Origin: Streptomyces wuyuanensis
Lineage (GTDB): Bacteria; Actinomycetota; Actinomycetes; Streptomycetales; Streptomycetaceae
Direction: 5' to 3'
Assembly (NCBI RefSeq): GCF_900103455.1
Contig: NZ_FNHI01000031.1
Location: forward strand, 37,451 to 101,450
Length of the DNA: 64,000 nucleotides
Each line of letters opens with the position of its first letter. The stretch's first letter is position 1. The position numbers and the translations under genes are program-made. This document shows, in pieces, positions 8,840 through 17,710 of the stretch. The notes beneath the pieces were generated by a model that worked only from the letters and a program-made list of their open reading frames with translations, had not been told where the DNA came from and ran no database searches.

Positions 8840-11800
8840 TCACCGGCGGGTGCTGCGCTCGCCCGGTACCGGAACCCCTTCCTCGGTCACGTACTTGGTG
8901 CCGTCGTCGTACTTGGTGACGGTGAAGGCGTCGAGCACCTCGCCGACGCCCTTGTCGGTGGTCGACCTGTCGTCCCACTTCGCCGCCACCAGGGCCTCGT
9001 AGCGGAGCTGGTTCTTCGAGACCCGGATGCCCTGGAACGTCGAGGTGTGTCCGGCGCGCACGACCTCGGTGGCGCCGTTGCGCCTCCAGACGCTCTCGCC
9101 CTCGGGAGCCAACTCGTAGTACTTCGGTCCGGACACTGCGACGGTGTAGACCGGCCCGGTGGTCACGCCCGGGGTGCCGGTGGCGTCCGAGTCGACGTAC
9201 CCGCGGGAGTACACGTGGTCGTGGCCCATCAGCACCAGGTCGATGTCGTTGCGCTGGAAGACCGGCAGCCAGGCGTCCCGGACCGGCTTCTCGTCCCGCC
9301 CGGCGGCGGAGGAGAACACCGGCTGGTGGAAGACCGTCACCGCCCACTTGTTGGGGTTGTTCCCGAGGACACCGTCCAGCCAGCGGCTCTGGAGGTCGAG
9401 CCACAGCTTCTCCGGATCGGGGCAGTCCTGGCTGCACGCGGGCAGCCACGGCGGCGTCATCAGAGAACGGGCGTCACCGGTGCTGGCGTTGAGGGTGATG
9501 AACCGCACGCCCTGGTAGTCGGTGTAGTACGCCGTCTCCGCGATCACCTTGGCCATGTGCGCCTCGTAGACCGCACGCTGCCGTGCCGCAGGGGTGGTAC
9601 CGGCGGCCTTGCCGGGGCGCGGACCGTCGGACGGGAACTCGAAGGTCGACTTCCAGGTGCGCAGGAAGGAGTCCCCCGAGTACTCGTGGTTGCCCGGGGC
9701 CGCGATGACGTTGGTGGTCTGGCTGTAGCCGTCCATGGCGGCGAACCAGTCGCGCCACTCGCTGTCGTTTCCGCTGGAGTTGATCAGATCGCCGGCGTTG
9801 ACGCTGCCGACGGCGTCCGGGTAGCGGTCGTACGCCTGCTTCACCACCGGCGCCCACTTCGAGGCCAGCTCGTTCTGCGCGTCGCCGAAGTAGAGGAAGG
9901 TGAAGTCCTCGCCGGGCCGGCGGGCGGTGGTGAAGGTGTGGACCGGGCCGACCCACGAGCCGGTGCCGACCTGGTACTCGTACTTCGTGCCCGGGCGCAG
10001 CCCCGTCATCACCGCGGAGTGGGTGCGGCTCGGGACCCCGGCGGCGACCAGCTCCTCGTTGGCCCGCGCCGGGACGGTGCGCCACGTGCGGTCGCCGGGC
10101 CGGCGCACCCGCACCTCGCCCGCGGTCACCGCGGCGCCGGTGCGCCAGGTGACGGCCTGCGAGGCGTGCGGCGTACCGGTCGGAGTGAGCACGATCCGCT
10201 CGGGAGTCGTGCCGGGGACCTCCAGATCCCGCTTGGTGGTGAGCGCGACGTCGAAGATGTGCATGATGCCGCGGTCGGTGCCCTGGGGAAGGACGACCGA
10301 GGCGACGCGCTTCGACGGGTCGAGGAGCCGGGGCACGGTGCCGAAGACCTTGGTCTCGACCGTGTCGCTGCCGCCCGCCGCCCGGTTGCGGCCGACGGTG
10401 GTCACCAGTGGGGTGTTGCCGAACTGGTAGGTGGTGCCCGGGGTCCAGTCGGTCAGCTGGACGCCGACGTCCTGGGTGGACCCGTCGGTGTACTCGACGA
10501 CCGCTGTTCCCTGGGAGGGTCCGTTGGTGGCCAGGCCCAGGAACGAGATCCCGGTCGCCCGGACGTTGCCCATGGGGACGCGCTGGCCGTGCGGAATCCA
10601 GTTGTCCGGCTGCCCGGGCTCCGTGTCCGGCCAGGTGAAGGTGACGCCGGTGTCGCCGTGCCGGACGGGCGCACCCGGGGCTGCGCCCGCCCCCGCCAGG
10701 CGGTTGCGGGACAGGGAGTTGTCGCTCAGGTCCAGCGAACCGGTGTTCCCGGCGCCGTCCGGCGTCGTGCCGGTGTTGTTGCGGGCGTCGCTTCCATCGG
10801 TGTACGACGGCGGCACGTCCGCCTCCCGTGCGCCCCAGGTGCCCCGGCGCGCCGACATGGTCAGGCGCAGCTCACCGCCCTCGCGGGCGAAGCCCTCGCC
10901 GAGCCAGGAGCGTGTGACGGTCTTGCCGTCGACCTTCATGCCGGTGATGTACGGCATGGTGGCGCCACCGGGCGACCGGACGTCGATGCGCCGCCGGCTG
11001 CCGGCGCTGTCGACCACGACCCGGTCGAACCTGGGCCCGGTCACGAGCAGGTCGGCGGTGCCGTGAACGGCCGGGTACAGGCCGATGTTGGCCCACACGT
11101 ACCAGGCACTGAGCGAACCGAGGTCGTCGTTGCCCGGCAGACCGGACGGGGTCGTGCCGTACATCTCCGCGGAGGCGCGGCGCAGTGCGTCCCTCGCCAG
11201 GTCGGGCCGGCGCAGCCAGTGGTGGACGTACGGGGCCCCGAAGCTCGGCTGGTTGCTGAGGTAGGCGCCGCGGGTGTTGTACACACCGGCGTCGAGGGCG
11301 CCGAGGTGCTCGTCCAGTGCGAGTGCGGCCGCTTCCGTACCGCCGCGCTTCTCGATCAGTGTGCCGATGTTGTGCGGGACCATCCAGCCGTACTGCCAGC
11401 CGGTGGCCTGCTCGAACTGGTCGCCCCGCTCACCGAGGTTGAAGCCGCGGTCGAAGCCGTTGCGGTCCCTGGGGCGAATGTGGCGGCTCTGGTCGTCGAA
11501 GACGTTCTGCCAGTTCTGCGCCCGTTGCATGAAGCGGTCGTACGTCTTCTTGTCGCCGAGGCGTTTCGCGAGCTGGGCGATGCCGAAGTCGTCGATCGCG
11601 TACTCGAGCGTCTTGGAGGTCGCGGCGTCCTGCTTGCGGTTCTCGACGAACCCGACGCTCGTGTACTGGTAGCCGTGGCGGCGCAGGGTGCGGTCGGCCG
11701 GCAGGCTCTGCGTGTCCTTCATGGACTGCAGCGCGGCCCGCCGGTCGTAGTCGGTGCTGCCGAAGGCGTCGATCGAGGACAGCAGCGACTGCAGCGAGTC

Positions 11801-12944
11801 GCCGCTCATCTTCTGCTGGGGCTGGTTCAGGTGGGGCCAGTTGGGCCACTTCCCGGTCTGGCCCACCATCTCGACGATGGACTGGTTGATGTCGCTGCCG
11901 ACCTTCGGGAAGAGCAGCGCGACGAGCTGGGCCTGGCTGCGGTAGGCGTCCCAGCCCGCGTAGGTGACGTAGTGGTGGCGTCCCCCGGCGACCTTGTGGA
12001 CCTTGCCGTCGTAGCCCTGGTACTCGCCGTTGACGTCGTCGAAGGTGTTGGGGTGCAGCAGTGCGTGGTAGAGGGCGGTGTAGAACTTGGTCCGCTCCTC
12101 CTTCGTGCCGCCCTCGGTCCGGACGGTGTCCAGGGCGTCGCGCCAGGTCCGCTCGGCCGCCGTGCGCACCTGGCCGAAGGTGCGCGTGCCCACCTCGTGG
12201 GCGGCGTTCATCGCCGCGTTGGCGGTGCTGACGTAGCTCAGACCCACCGTCGCGGTGACCTTGGCGCCCTTGTCGAAGACGAGGTACGTGCCGGCGTCGT
12301 GCCGGGCCTCGCCGCCGCGTGCGGTGGCGGAGCCGGGTGTGACCGTGCCGCCCTTCCACGTGCCGTAGGACCTGACGGGCTTGTCGAAGGAGGCGGAGAA
12401 GTAGGCGCGGTAGCGGCCGCCCTCGTCGCAGACCGACGCTGCCTCCACCCATCCCTCGACGGTGCCGCCCTTGACGGTCACCTCGCTGCCGAAGACCCGG
12501 TTGTTGGAGCCGGCCACGTCGAGGATGAGGGTGGAACCGTCCTTGTCGGGGAAGTCGAAGCTGCTGACCGCTGTACGGGTGGCGGCCGTCAGTTCCGCTG
12601 TGACATCGTTGTCGAGCCCGACGGAGTAGTACCCGGGATCCGCCTTCTCGCGGGCGTGGTCGAAGCCGAGGTAGTAGTCGGTGACGCCGCTCGCCGGGCT
12701 GGTCGGCAGCGCACCGTCCGGCAGGGCGCCGGTGTACGGTGTTCTGGGTGGTGTCGAGCCGGGTGCCGATGAACGGGTCGACCGCGTCGAACGCGCCGAT
12801 CGCGGAGGGCTTCTCGGCCACGGCCGCGGAGGGCGGCACGACGGCGAGAGCGCTGAGGGCGAGCACGACCGCGGTGAACCGGCGGCGGCCCGGCGGGAAG
12901 GAGCGCGGACGCTTCGGCAGCGTCCGCGCGAATGAAGTCCACAT
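8840..12944 (-). pseudogene. Frameshifted GH92 alpha-mannosidase fused to a metallophosphoesterase
   Basis: The minus-strand ATG at 12944 begins a signal peptide and the GH92 N-terminal sequence FDAVDPFIGTRLDTTQN, but that frame loses homology near 12738. GH92 sequence resumes in another frame at YTGALPDGALPTSPASG and then runs about 1,290 codons to the stop at 8840. Besides the shift, about 40 residues that normally follow TTQN in GH92 proteins appear to be missing. The intact part carries the GH92 catalytic region (for example DDFGIAQLAKRLGDKKTYDRF and GLPGNDDLGSLSAWYVW). Next come a beta-rich module, an FN3-like/purple acid phosphatase N-terminal domain (GLRPGTKYEYQVG), and a calcineurin-type phosphoesterase with FGDAQNE, NAGDLI, GNHEYSG and MGHDHVYSRG. 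The intact ancestor would be a secreted enzyme removing mannose and phosphate. A sequencing error cannot be excluded. Confidence 0.75.
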
Positions 12945-12976
12945 CGGGGATGCGGCGCCTTTCGGGATGAGTAGGC

Positions 12977-12991
12977 GTCACCGGGGGTGAC
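12977..12991. promoter_or_regulatory. Short inverted repeat upstream of the GH92 gene
   Basis: GTCACC and GGTGAC are exact inverted complements separated by GGG, 33 bases upstream of the GH92 start codon. The position suits an operator or promoter-proximal site; no regulator can be assigned. The rest of 12945-13145 holds nothing recognised. Confidence 0.3.
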
Positions 12992-13145
12992 GTTCACAAC
13001 GGAGTCACACTCGGAGCGCCGTCGTTCGCCCGGGAGGCGCCGGGGGGACGGTTTCGTGAACAGCGCGCGAAGGGTGGGGTGGATGCCCGCACCTGCAGCC
13101 TGACCAACCCGTTGCGCGGCAGGTGCAGCACAGTGTCGCTCAGCC

Positions 13146-13475
13146 TTACCGAGGTTTGGACGGCCGGGTCGTCCGAGCGCCTGAATCCTTGCGTTCCGCA
13201 AGCAGGAACAGGACCGCAGCGGCGGCGATGCACCCGAAGCCGACGCTCATGCATGCCATGACCGTCTCGACGGAGGCGTCAGCGATCCGAGGGCCGCTGT
13301 TTACCAGCATGAGGGCGTAGATGCACAGCACGCCGTAGGCGCGAAGCCGCATGCCTGCCTGTCGCTCGCGCATCCACGACGGTGTCCACCCGGCCAGGAT
13401 CGCCACCGGCACCGGCAGCACGACCACCGTGGACACTGCCAGCGCGATCCAGTGGTACAGCGGATTGCCGTTCAC
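13146..13475 (-). CDS. Small membrane protein of unknown function
   Basis: This 109-residue protein starts at the GTG at 13475, which follows a G-rich AAGGGGGC ribosome site; the frame is open further upstream but looks non-coding there. Three hydrophobic segments are visible: WIALAVSTVVVLPVPVAILAG, a second around AYGVLCIYALMLVN, and a third around MACMSVGFGCIAAAAVLFLL. The C-terminus is short and basic. No family was recognised. It is followed on the same strand by the GH92 gene and preceded by the DUF899 gene, without an obvious functional link. Confidence 0.7.
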   Translation of the reverse strand: MNGNPLYHWIALAVSTVVVLPVPVAILAGWTPSWMRERQAGMRLRAYGVLCIYALMLVNSGPRIADASVETVMACMSVGFGCIAAAAVLFLLAERKDSGARTTRPSKPR

Positions 13476-13632
13476 CCCGGCCCCCTTGTCGTAAGCGGTC
13501 ACCAGCCTACGGAGGATCGGCGAGGCACGTCCATGCCGAGCACCGCGAGCTTCCGGCGAACCTGCTCCGGTCGGAGTACGGGACGATCGATGGCGTTGCG
13601 GATGCGCCGACCACCGGGACGGCACCCGTCGA

Positions 13633-14328
13633 TCAGCCGTCCCCGGAGCCCGCTCCATAAGCCGCGGCGATGTCCTCGGACGTCGCCCAACGGCTGTACG
13701 TGGGCGACTGGGGCCAGCCGTCGGGCGAGTCCTGCCATTCCTCCTGCCGCCCGTACGGCAGTACGTCGATCAGCGCGAAGGTGTGGCTGAGCTGCTCGGT
13801 GCCCCGGCCGTTGGTGTGCCAGGTGCGGTAGACCGTGTCGCCGTCGCGCAGGAAGACGTTGACCGCGAATCCCGCGTCGGGGGGCGCACCGACGTCCGCT
13901 CCGAACGAGCTGTCGGCGGTCGAGTACCACGTCATCCGGTTGCCGACCCGCTTCTTGTAGGCGAGTGCCTCTTCGATCGGCCCCTGGGTGACGATGACGA
14001 ATCGCGCGTCGTAGTTGTCCAGGAACTCCAGACGGGTGTACTGCGAGGTGAACCCCGTGCAGCCTGAGCACTGCCATTCCTCGCCCGCGAACCACATGTG
14101 GTTGTAGACGACGAGTTGCCTCTTGCCTTCGAAGACGTCCGCGAGCCGAACGGGGCCGTCCTCGCCCTCCAGGATGTAGTCGGGCATCTCGACCATCGGC
14201 AGCCGGCGACGCTCGGCGGCGATGGCGTCGAGCTCCCGGGTAGCGGCCTTCTCGCGGACCCGCAGCGCCTCGAGCCGGCGCTCCCAGGTCGCGGCGTCGA
14301 CGACGGGTGGCAGTGCGTGGGTGGTCAT
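13633..14328 (-). CDS. DUF899 family thioredoxin-like protein
   Basis: This 231-residue protein has the DUF899 layout: an N-terminal helical region, then FEGKRQLVVYNHMWF, then WQCSGCTGFTSQYTRLEFLD and YDARFVIVTQGP. DUF899 proteins have a thioredoxin-like fold related to peroxiredoxins. The cysteine pair in ECxGC-like EWQCSGCTGF is present, although the catalytic role of this family is not established. The C-terminal region (NVFLRDGDTVYRTWHTNGRG) is also typical. The ATG at 14328 is preceded by GAGGGG at good spacing, and family length fits, so the longer upstream reading frame is rejected. Confidence 0.88.
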   Translation of the reverse strand: MTTHALPPVVDAATWERRLEALRVREKAATRELDAIAAERRRLPMVEMPDYILEGEDGPVRLADVFEGKRQLVVYNHMWFAGEEWQCSGCTGFTSQYTRLEFLDNYDARFVIVTQGPIEEALAYKKRVGNRMTWYSTADSSFGADVGAPPDAGFAVNVFLRDGDTVYRTWHTNGRGTEQLSHTFALIDVLPYGRQEEWQDSPDGWPQSPTYSRWATSEDIAAAYGAGSGDG

Positions 14329-14675
14329 GGTCCCCTCACAGAGCTCGTGCGCGGTTTCGCTGGTACATGAGGTGGACCGCACCCGGCCCCGGAACTCATC
14401 GGTCGCGGTGGAACGAATTCGCCGGACCCGGCGGCATCCTCCGGCGCACTCCGTCCCGAGGGCGTCAGCGGGGGCGCGGCTGCGGCCGGACGATCGGACC
14501 TCGCAGTCGTCCGTGGGCAGTGTGCGACGAGGGTGCGCGGTCGCTGCGCGGAAGCGGCCGGACGCCGCACGGGGCTCCGGGCGCGCCGTGCGGCCGGCGG
14601 CCGTGCGGCCGGCGCTGTCGCCGATGCGGCTGGGATCGCAGGCCCGGCCAATGGGAGAGGTCCGCTTCGCCCGGG
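14329..14675. other. Intergenic stretch without a recognised gene
   Basis: No frame here shows a recognised domain or a supported start. A 14-base unit CCGTGCGGCCGGCG occurs twice in tandem near 14586-14616. The stretch should hold the promoter of the DUF899 gene. Confidence 0.6.
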
Positions 14676-15077
14676 CTACGGGTTTCGTGCGTCGGCGAGT
14701 TTGTCGAGTTCGCGCATCGCTTCGGCGTGGGCGCTCATCCGGCGACTCACACTGCCGCTCGTGAAGAGCGCCACGCCGACGACCGAAACCGGCACGGACA
14801 GCCCGAGGACGGCGACGGCTTCGGGCCAGTCGCGTTCGTTCTGGCACCAATCACTGCGCTGCAGGCCCTCGTTGGCCGTACCGTAATCGGTCAGCAGCCG
14901 TGACTCGCATTCTGCGGGATTCCGGTCGTCGGGCTCCTCGTCGACCTGGTACGGCGTGAGGAGCAGCAGGGCGCACCATGCCCACTGGAGCGTCGCCACG
15001 GCCAACAGACCGATTCCCCAGGCCCGTATCCGGCCGGCCCGGTCGCGGAAGTCGAGGTCGTACTCACGTGATCGCAT
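14676..15077 (-). CDS. Two-pass membrane protein of unknown function
   Basis: This 133-residue protein starts at the ATG at 15077 (MRSREYDLDFRDRAGR). A hydrophobic segment IGLLAVATLQWAWCALLLL leads to an outside loop with two cysteines (ECESRL, SDWCQNE). A second segment, VAVLGLSVPVSVVGVALF, leads to a cytoplasmic tail with heptad-like pattern (MSAHAEAMRELDKLAD). The loop cysteines could form a disulfide. No family name was recognised. The longer frame upstream of 15077 is judged non-coding because a gene remnant in a different frame lies there. Confidence 0.72.
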   Translation of the reverse strand: MRSREYDLDFRDRAGRIRAWGIGLLAVATLQWAWCALLLLTPYQVDEEPDDRNPAECESRLLTDYGTANEGLQRSDWCQNERDWPEAVAVLGLSVPVSVVGVALFTSGSVSRRMSAHAEAMRELDKLADARNP

Positions 15078-15249
15078 GGCGGACGAATCTACCAACGGCC
15101 CTTCGCCGCGTGACGCGCGCACCGTGCTCGCTCGAAGTGACCGAGGACGGCTCACCGGGGGCTGCCCCCGTAGCGCGTGCAGAGTGCGGCCGTCAGTGCC
15201 GGCGACGCCCCGCCCGCCGTCCGAGGCGGCGGCAGGCGGGGACAGCGGC

Positions 15250-15440
15250 GAGGACGTAGGCGCAGTTCCAGGAGAGCTGAAACCCTTCGCGGCCCACAGT
15301 GGGGTCTTCCGGGACGATGCGGCCCTGGCCGTCCTCGTAGGCGTTGGCGACGTGCAGCATGTTGCCGGGTTCGCCCGTTGTGACGATGGCGTCCACCCGG
15401 TGCCGGACTCGAAGGTCGCCTTCCTGCTCGCCACTGAGGA
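15250..15440 (-). pseudogene. Gene fragment resembling a carotenoid oxygenase
   Basis: One minus-strand frame reads DAIVTTGEPGNMLHVANAYED then GQGRIVPEDP and GREGFQLSWN. The pattern of an iron-binding His followed by NAYED and a hydrophobic strand resembles the carotenoid cleavage oxygenase family. Only about 60 codons look protein-like; both ends run into low-complexity sequence, and there is no start. The family call is from memory of the motif and is tentative. The rest of 15078-15583 holds only the repeat described next. Confidence 0.35.
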
Positions 15441-15518
15441 CCGCACCTTCTTCTCGAACGGCTCGACCACCGCCGGTGCCCCGGGTGGCATCGTCCGCCG
15501 GGAGCCGAGCCCGCCATG

Positions 15519-15594
15519 CCGCAGCGGTCGGCTTCGCCGCTCCCCTGCGGGCACACTCCGCTGCGGCCGCCACTCCCCTGCGGTCAGCTTCGCC
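15519..15594. repeat. Two degenerate copies of a GC-rich interspersed repeat
   Basis: Two segments share the core CTCCCCTGCGG with flanking GCxGCGG and TCxGCTTCGCC: about 15519-15550 and 15558-15594. The second copy contains the stop codon of the PAS-PP2C gene, so the last residues of that protein come from the repeat. Similar short elements are scattered in Streptomyces genomes, recalled from general knowledge; copy number elsewhere cannot be checked here. Confidence 0.5.
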
Positions 15595-17110
15595 CGACGC
15601 TGCCGTCAGGGCCTGGCGTGCTGGGCAGGACACGCGCGATGAGCAGCGCGACGTCGTCGTGATCGCCGGGATGGCGCAGGCTTCGCAGGAGCAGGTCGCA
15701 GGTGTCGTCCAGGGCGCGTCCGGGCTCGTCCAGGAGGGCGAGCAGGTTCGTCAGGCACGCGTCGATGGGCTGGTCCCGTCTCTCCACCAGTCCGTCGGTG
15801 TACAGGACGAGCTGGTCGCCCGGGCCCAGGGCGAGGGTGACGGATTCGAAGGTGCCGCTGCCGACTCCCAGGGGGGTGCCGGTGGGCAGGTCGAGCAGCT
15901 TCCGTGTCCCGTCGGCGCGAAGGACGGCGGCGGGCAGGTGGCCCGCGAGCGCGATCCGCGACTGGGCGGTGTGCGGGTCGTAGACCACATAGGCGCAGGT
16001 GGCGATGGTTTCCTGTTCGAGCTCCTCGGTGATGCGGTCGAGGTGCTGGAGGACCTGCGCGGGGTCGAGGTCCAGGCCGGCGAGCGTGCGGGTGGCGGTG
16101 CGGAGCTGTCCCATCGTCGCGGCGGCACCGACGCCGCTGCCCATGACATCGCCGACGACGAGGGCCGTCTTGTCGCCGCCGAGCGCGATGACGTCGAACC
16201 AGTCGCCGCCGATCTCCACGGCGGCCCGGGCGGGCCGGTAGCGGGATGCGACCGCCAGACCCGGGCCCGGCTGCGGCGAGGGCGGCAGCAGGCTGCGCTG
16301 GAGGGTGAGCACCGTGCGTCGTTGTTCCTGCACGGCGCGGTGCCGCTCGGTGACGTCGACACTGGAGGTGACCACGCCCAGGACCGATCCGTTTGGCGCT
16401 TCGAGCCGGTGGAAGGAGATCGACCAGGCATGCTCGTTCTCGGGGTCCGCCGGGGTCCGGCCGACCGTGTACTGGTCCAGGACCGGGGTTCCGGTCTCGA
16501 GGACGTCGCGCATCGTGGCTTCGAAGGAGGGGTCCAGGAAGGGCAGCACCTCGTGCACGTGCCGGCCCACGTGCTCGGCGGCGGGCACGCCGTTCATGCG
16601 TTCCTCCGCCGGGTTCACCGAGATGTAGCGGAGGTCGGTGTCCAGTACTCCCAGGCCGATCGGCGACTGCGACACCAGGCGGGCGGACAGCGCCAGGTCG
16701 CGCTCGAGCTGCCGTAGCGTCGTCTGGTCCGCAGCCAGTCCCAGGGCGTAGTAGTCGCCCTGGTCGTCCATGAGCCGCATGTTGCGGAACTCCACGAGCC
16801 GGGTGCCGCCGTCCTTGTGCCGTACGGGAAAGACCCCGGCCCAACTGTCGCCGCGCTCCATGACCTGCGCGAACAGTTCGATGACGAACTCCAGGTTCTC
16901 CTCGTGGACCAGCAGGCGGGCCGCGAACTCGCCCAGCGCCTCCTCCGCGCTGTATCCGAACAGGCTCTCTGCCTGTGGGCTCCAGAGATCGATCCTTCCC
17001 TCGGCGTCGAGGAGGACGGCCGCCACGCTCAGCAGGTCGAGCAGGCCACCGGAGGCGGTCGTGCCGGCGTCCCCCAGCGTGGGATCGGTCCAGGACCTGG
17101 CCACACCCAT
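15584..17110 (-). CDS. PAS-PAS-PP2C (SpoIIE-type) serine/threonine phosphatase
   Basis: This 508-residue protein is likely a sensor phosphatase. PAS domain 1 (about residues 20-130) contains DAEGRIDLWSPQAESLFGYS; PAS domain 2 (about 145-265) contains GVLDTDLRYISVNPAEERMNG and a PAC-type end SVDVTERHRA. The SpoIIE-like PP2C domain (about 275-500) carries EIGGDWFDVIALGGDKTALV, VGDVMGSGVGAAATMGQLR, LYTDGLVERRD and DDVALLIARV, which supply the metal-binding aspartates. Such proteins dephosphorylate anti-anti-sigma factors in partner switching; no anti-sigma partner is adjacent. The ATG at 17110 follows GAGGAGG. No HATPase domain is present, unlike the relative at 42933. Confidence 0.92.
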   Translation of the reverse strand: MGVARSWTDPTLGDAGTTASGGLLDLLSVAAVLLDAEGRIDLWSPQAESLFGYSAEEALGEFAARLLVHEENLEFVIELFAQVMERGDSWAGVFPVRHKDGGTRLVEFRNMRLMDDQGDYYALGLAADQTTLRQLERDLALSARLVSQSPIGLGVLDTDLRYISVNPAEERMNGVPAAEHVGRHVHEVLPFLDPSFEATMRDVLETGTPVLDQYTVGRTPADPENEHAWSISFHRLEAPNGSVLGVVTSSVDVTERHRAVQEQRRTVLTLQRSLLPPSPQPGPGLAVASRYRPARAAVEIGGDWFDVIALGGDKTALVVGDVMGSGVGAAATMGQLRTATRTLAGLDLDPAQVLQHLDRITEELEQETIATCAYVVYDPHTAQSRIALAGHLPAAVLRADGTRKLLDLPTGTPLGVGSGTFESVTLALGPGDQLVLYTDGLVERRDQPIDACLTNLLALLDEPGRALDDTCDLLLRSLRHPGDHDDVALLIARVLPSTPGPDGSVGRS

Positions 17111-17545
17111 ACCAGTCCTCCTCACAGCCCACACCGCGACCTGCGCAGTAGCGTGCGGCCCGGGCCCGGCCGGGGCACTCGGCCGCAGCCCCATCGTCCC
17201 CCCGAATGGGTCCCCCGTGCAGCCTCGCGGCCGCGAGCCCGTCGGTGCGGCATCCGCGCCCGGACGCCTCGCCCTGATCGGCGACGGGCGTGAAGCCAGG
17301 CGGAGGGGCGTTGGCGTCCGGCGCCGCATGCCGGGAATCCGGCGGTGCGTGTTGGACGGGCAGGGCCCGCCGCCGGCACTCGCGACCCCGCGTTCCCTAC
17401 GGTCCACGGACGGTGACTCGGGCTGCGTGGCCGGCCGGGCCTGTGCCGGTCGGCAGCCCCTGGTGGGAACGCATGCCCGTCCGACGCCGTTGCCCTGGGC
17501 CGCTCTCCCGCCCCTGAGCACGGCACGGACACAGTATCGGGCAGA

Positions 17546-17594
17546 GCGCTGGAGGGGTCTCTCGGGCAAGGTCCCCGAGAGACCCCTCCAGCGC
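17546..17594 (-). terminator. Perfect 21-bp stem hairpin, terminator of the NTPase-receptor gene
   Basis: The left arm (17546-17566) and the right arm (17574-17594) are exact inverted complements around a 7-base loop. It lies 117 bases downstream of the stop of the large minus-strand gene at 17711 and upstream of the PAS-PP2C gene, so it probably separates the two units. The rest of 17111-17710 shows no recognised gene and should hold the PAS-PP2C promoter. Confidence 0.8.
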
Positions 17595-17710
17595 GAGGGT
17601 GCTGCCCGCCTCGACGCCCGCGGATCCATGCACCCGTCGCAGGACGACCGACGGAGGCGATCAACTGGCGGAGGCGTTCCAGAGCGCCTCCGCGAACCCG
17701 ACCGGGACCG

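Noticed and set aside
7958..12772. A 1,604-codon open frame on the plus strand opposite the GH92 gene
   Set aside because: It mirrors a strongly coding minus-strand gene; its translation is low-complexity and has no domain, as expected for antisense frames in high-GC DNA.
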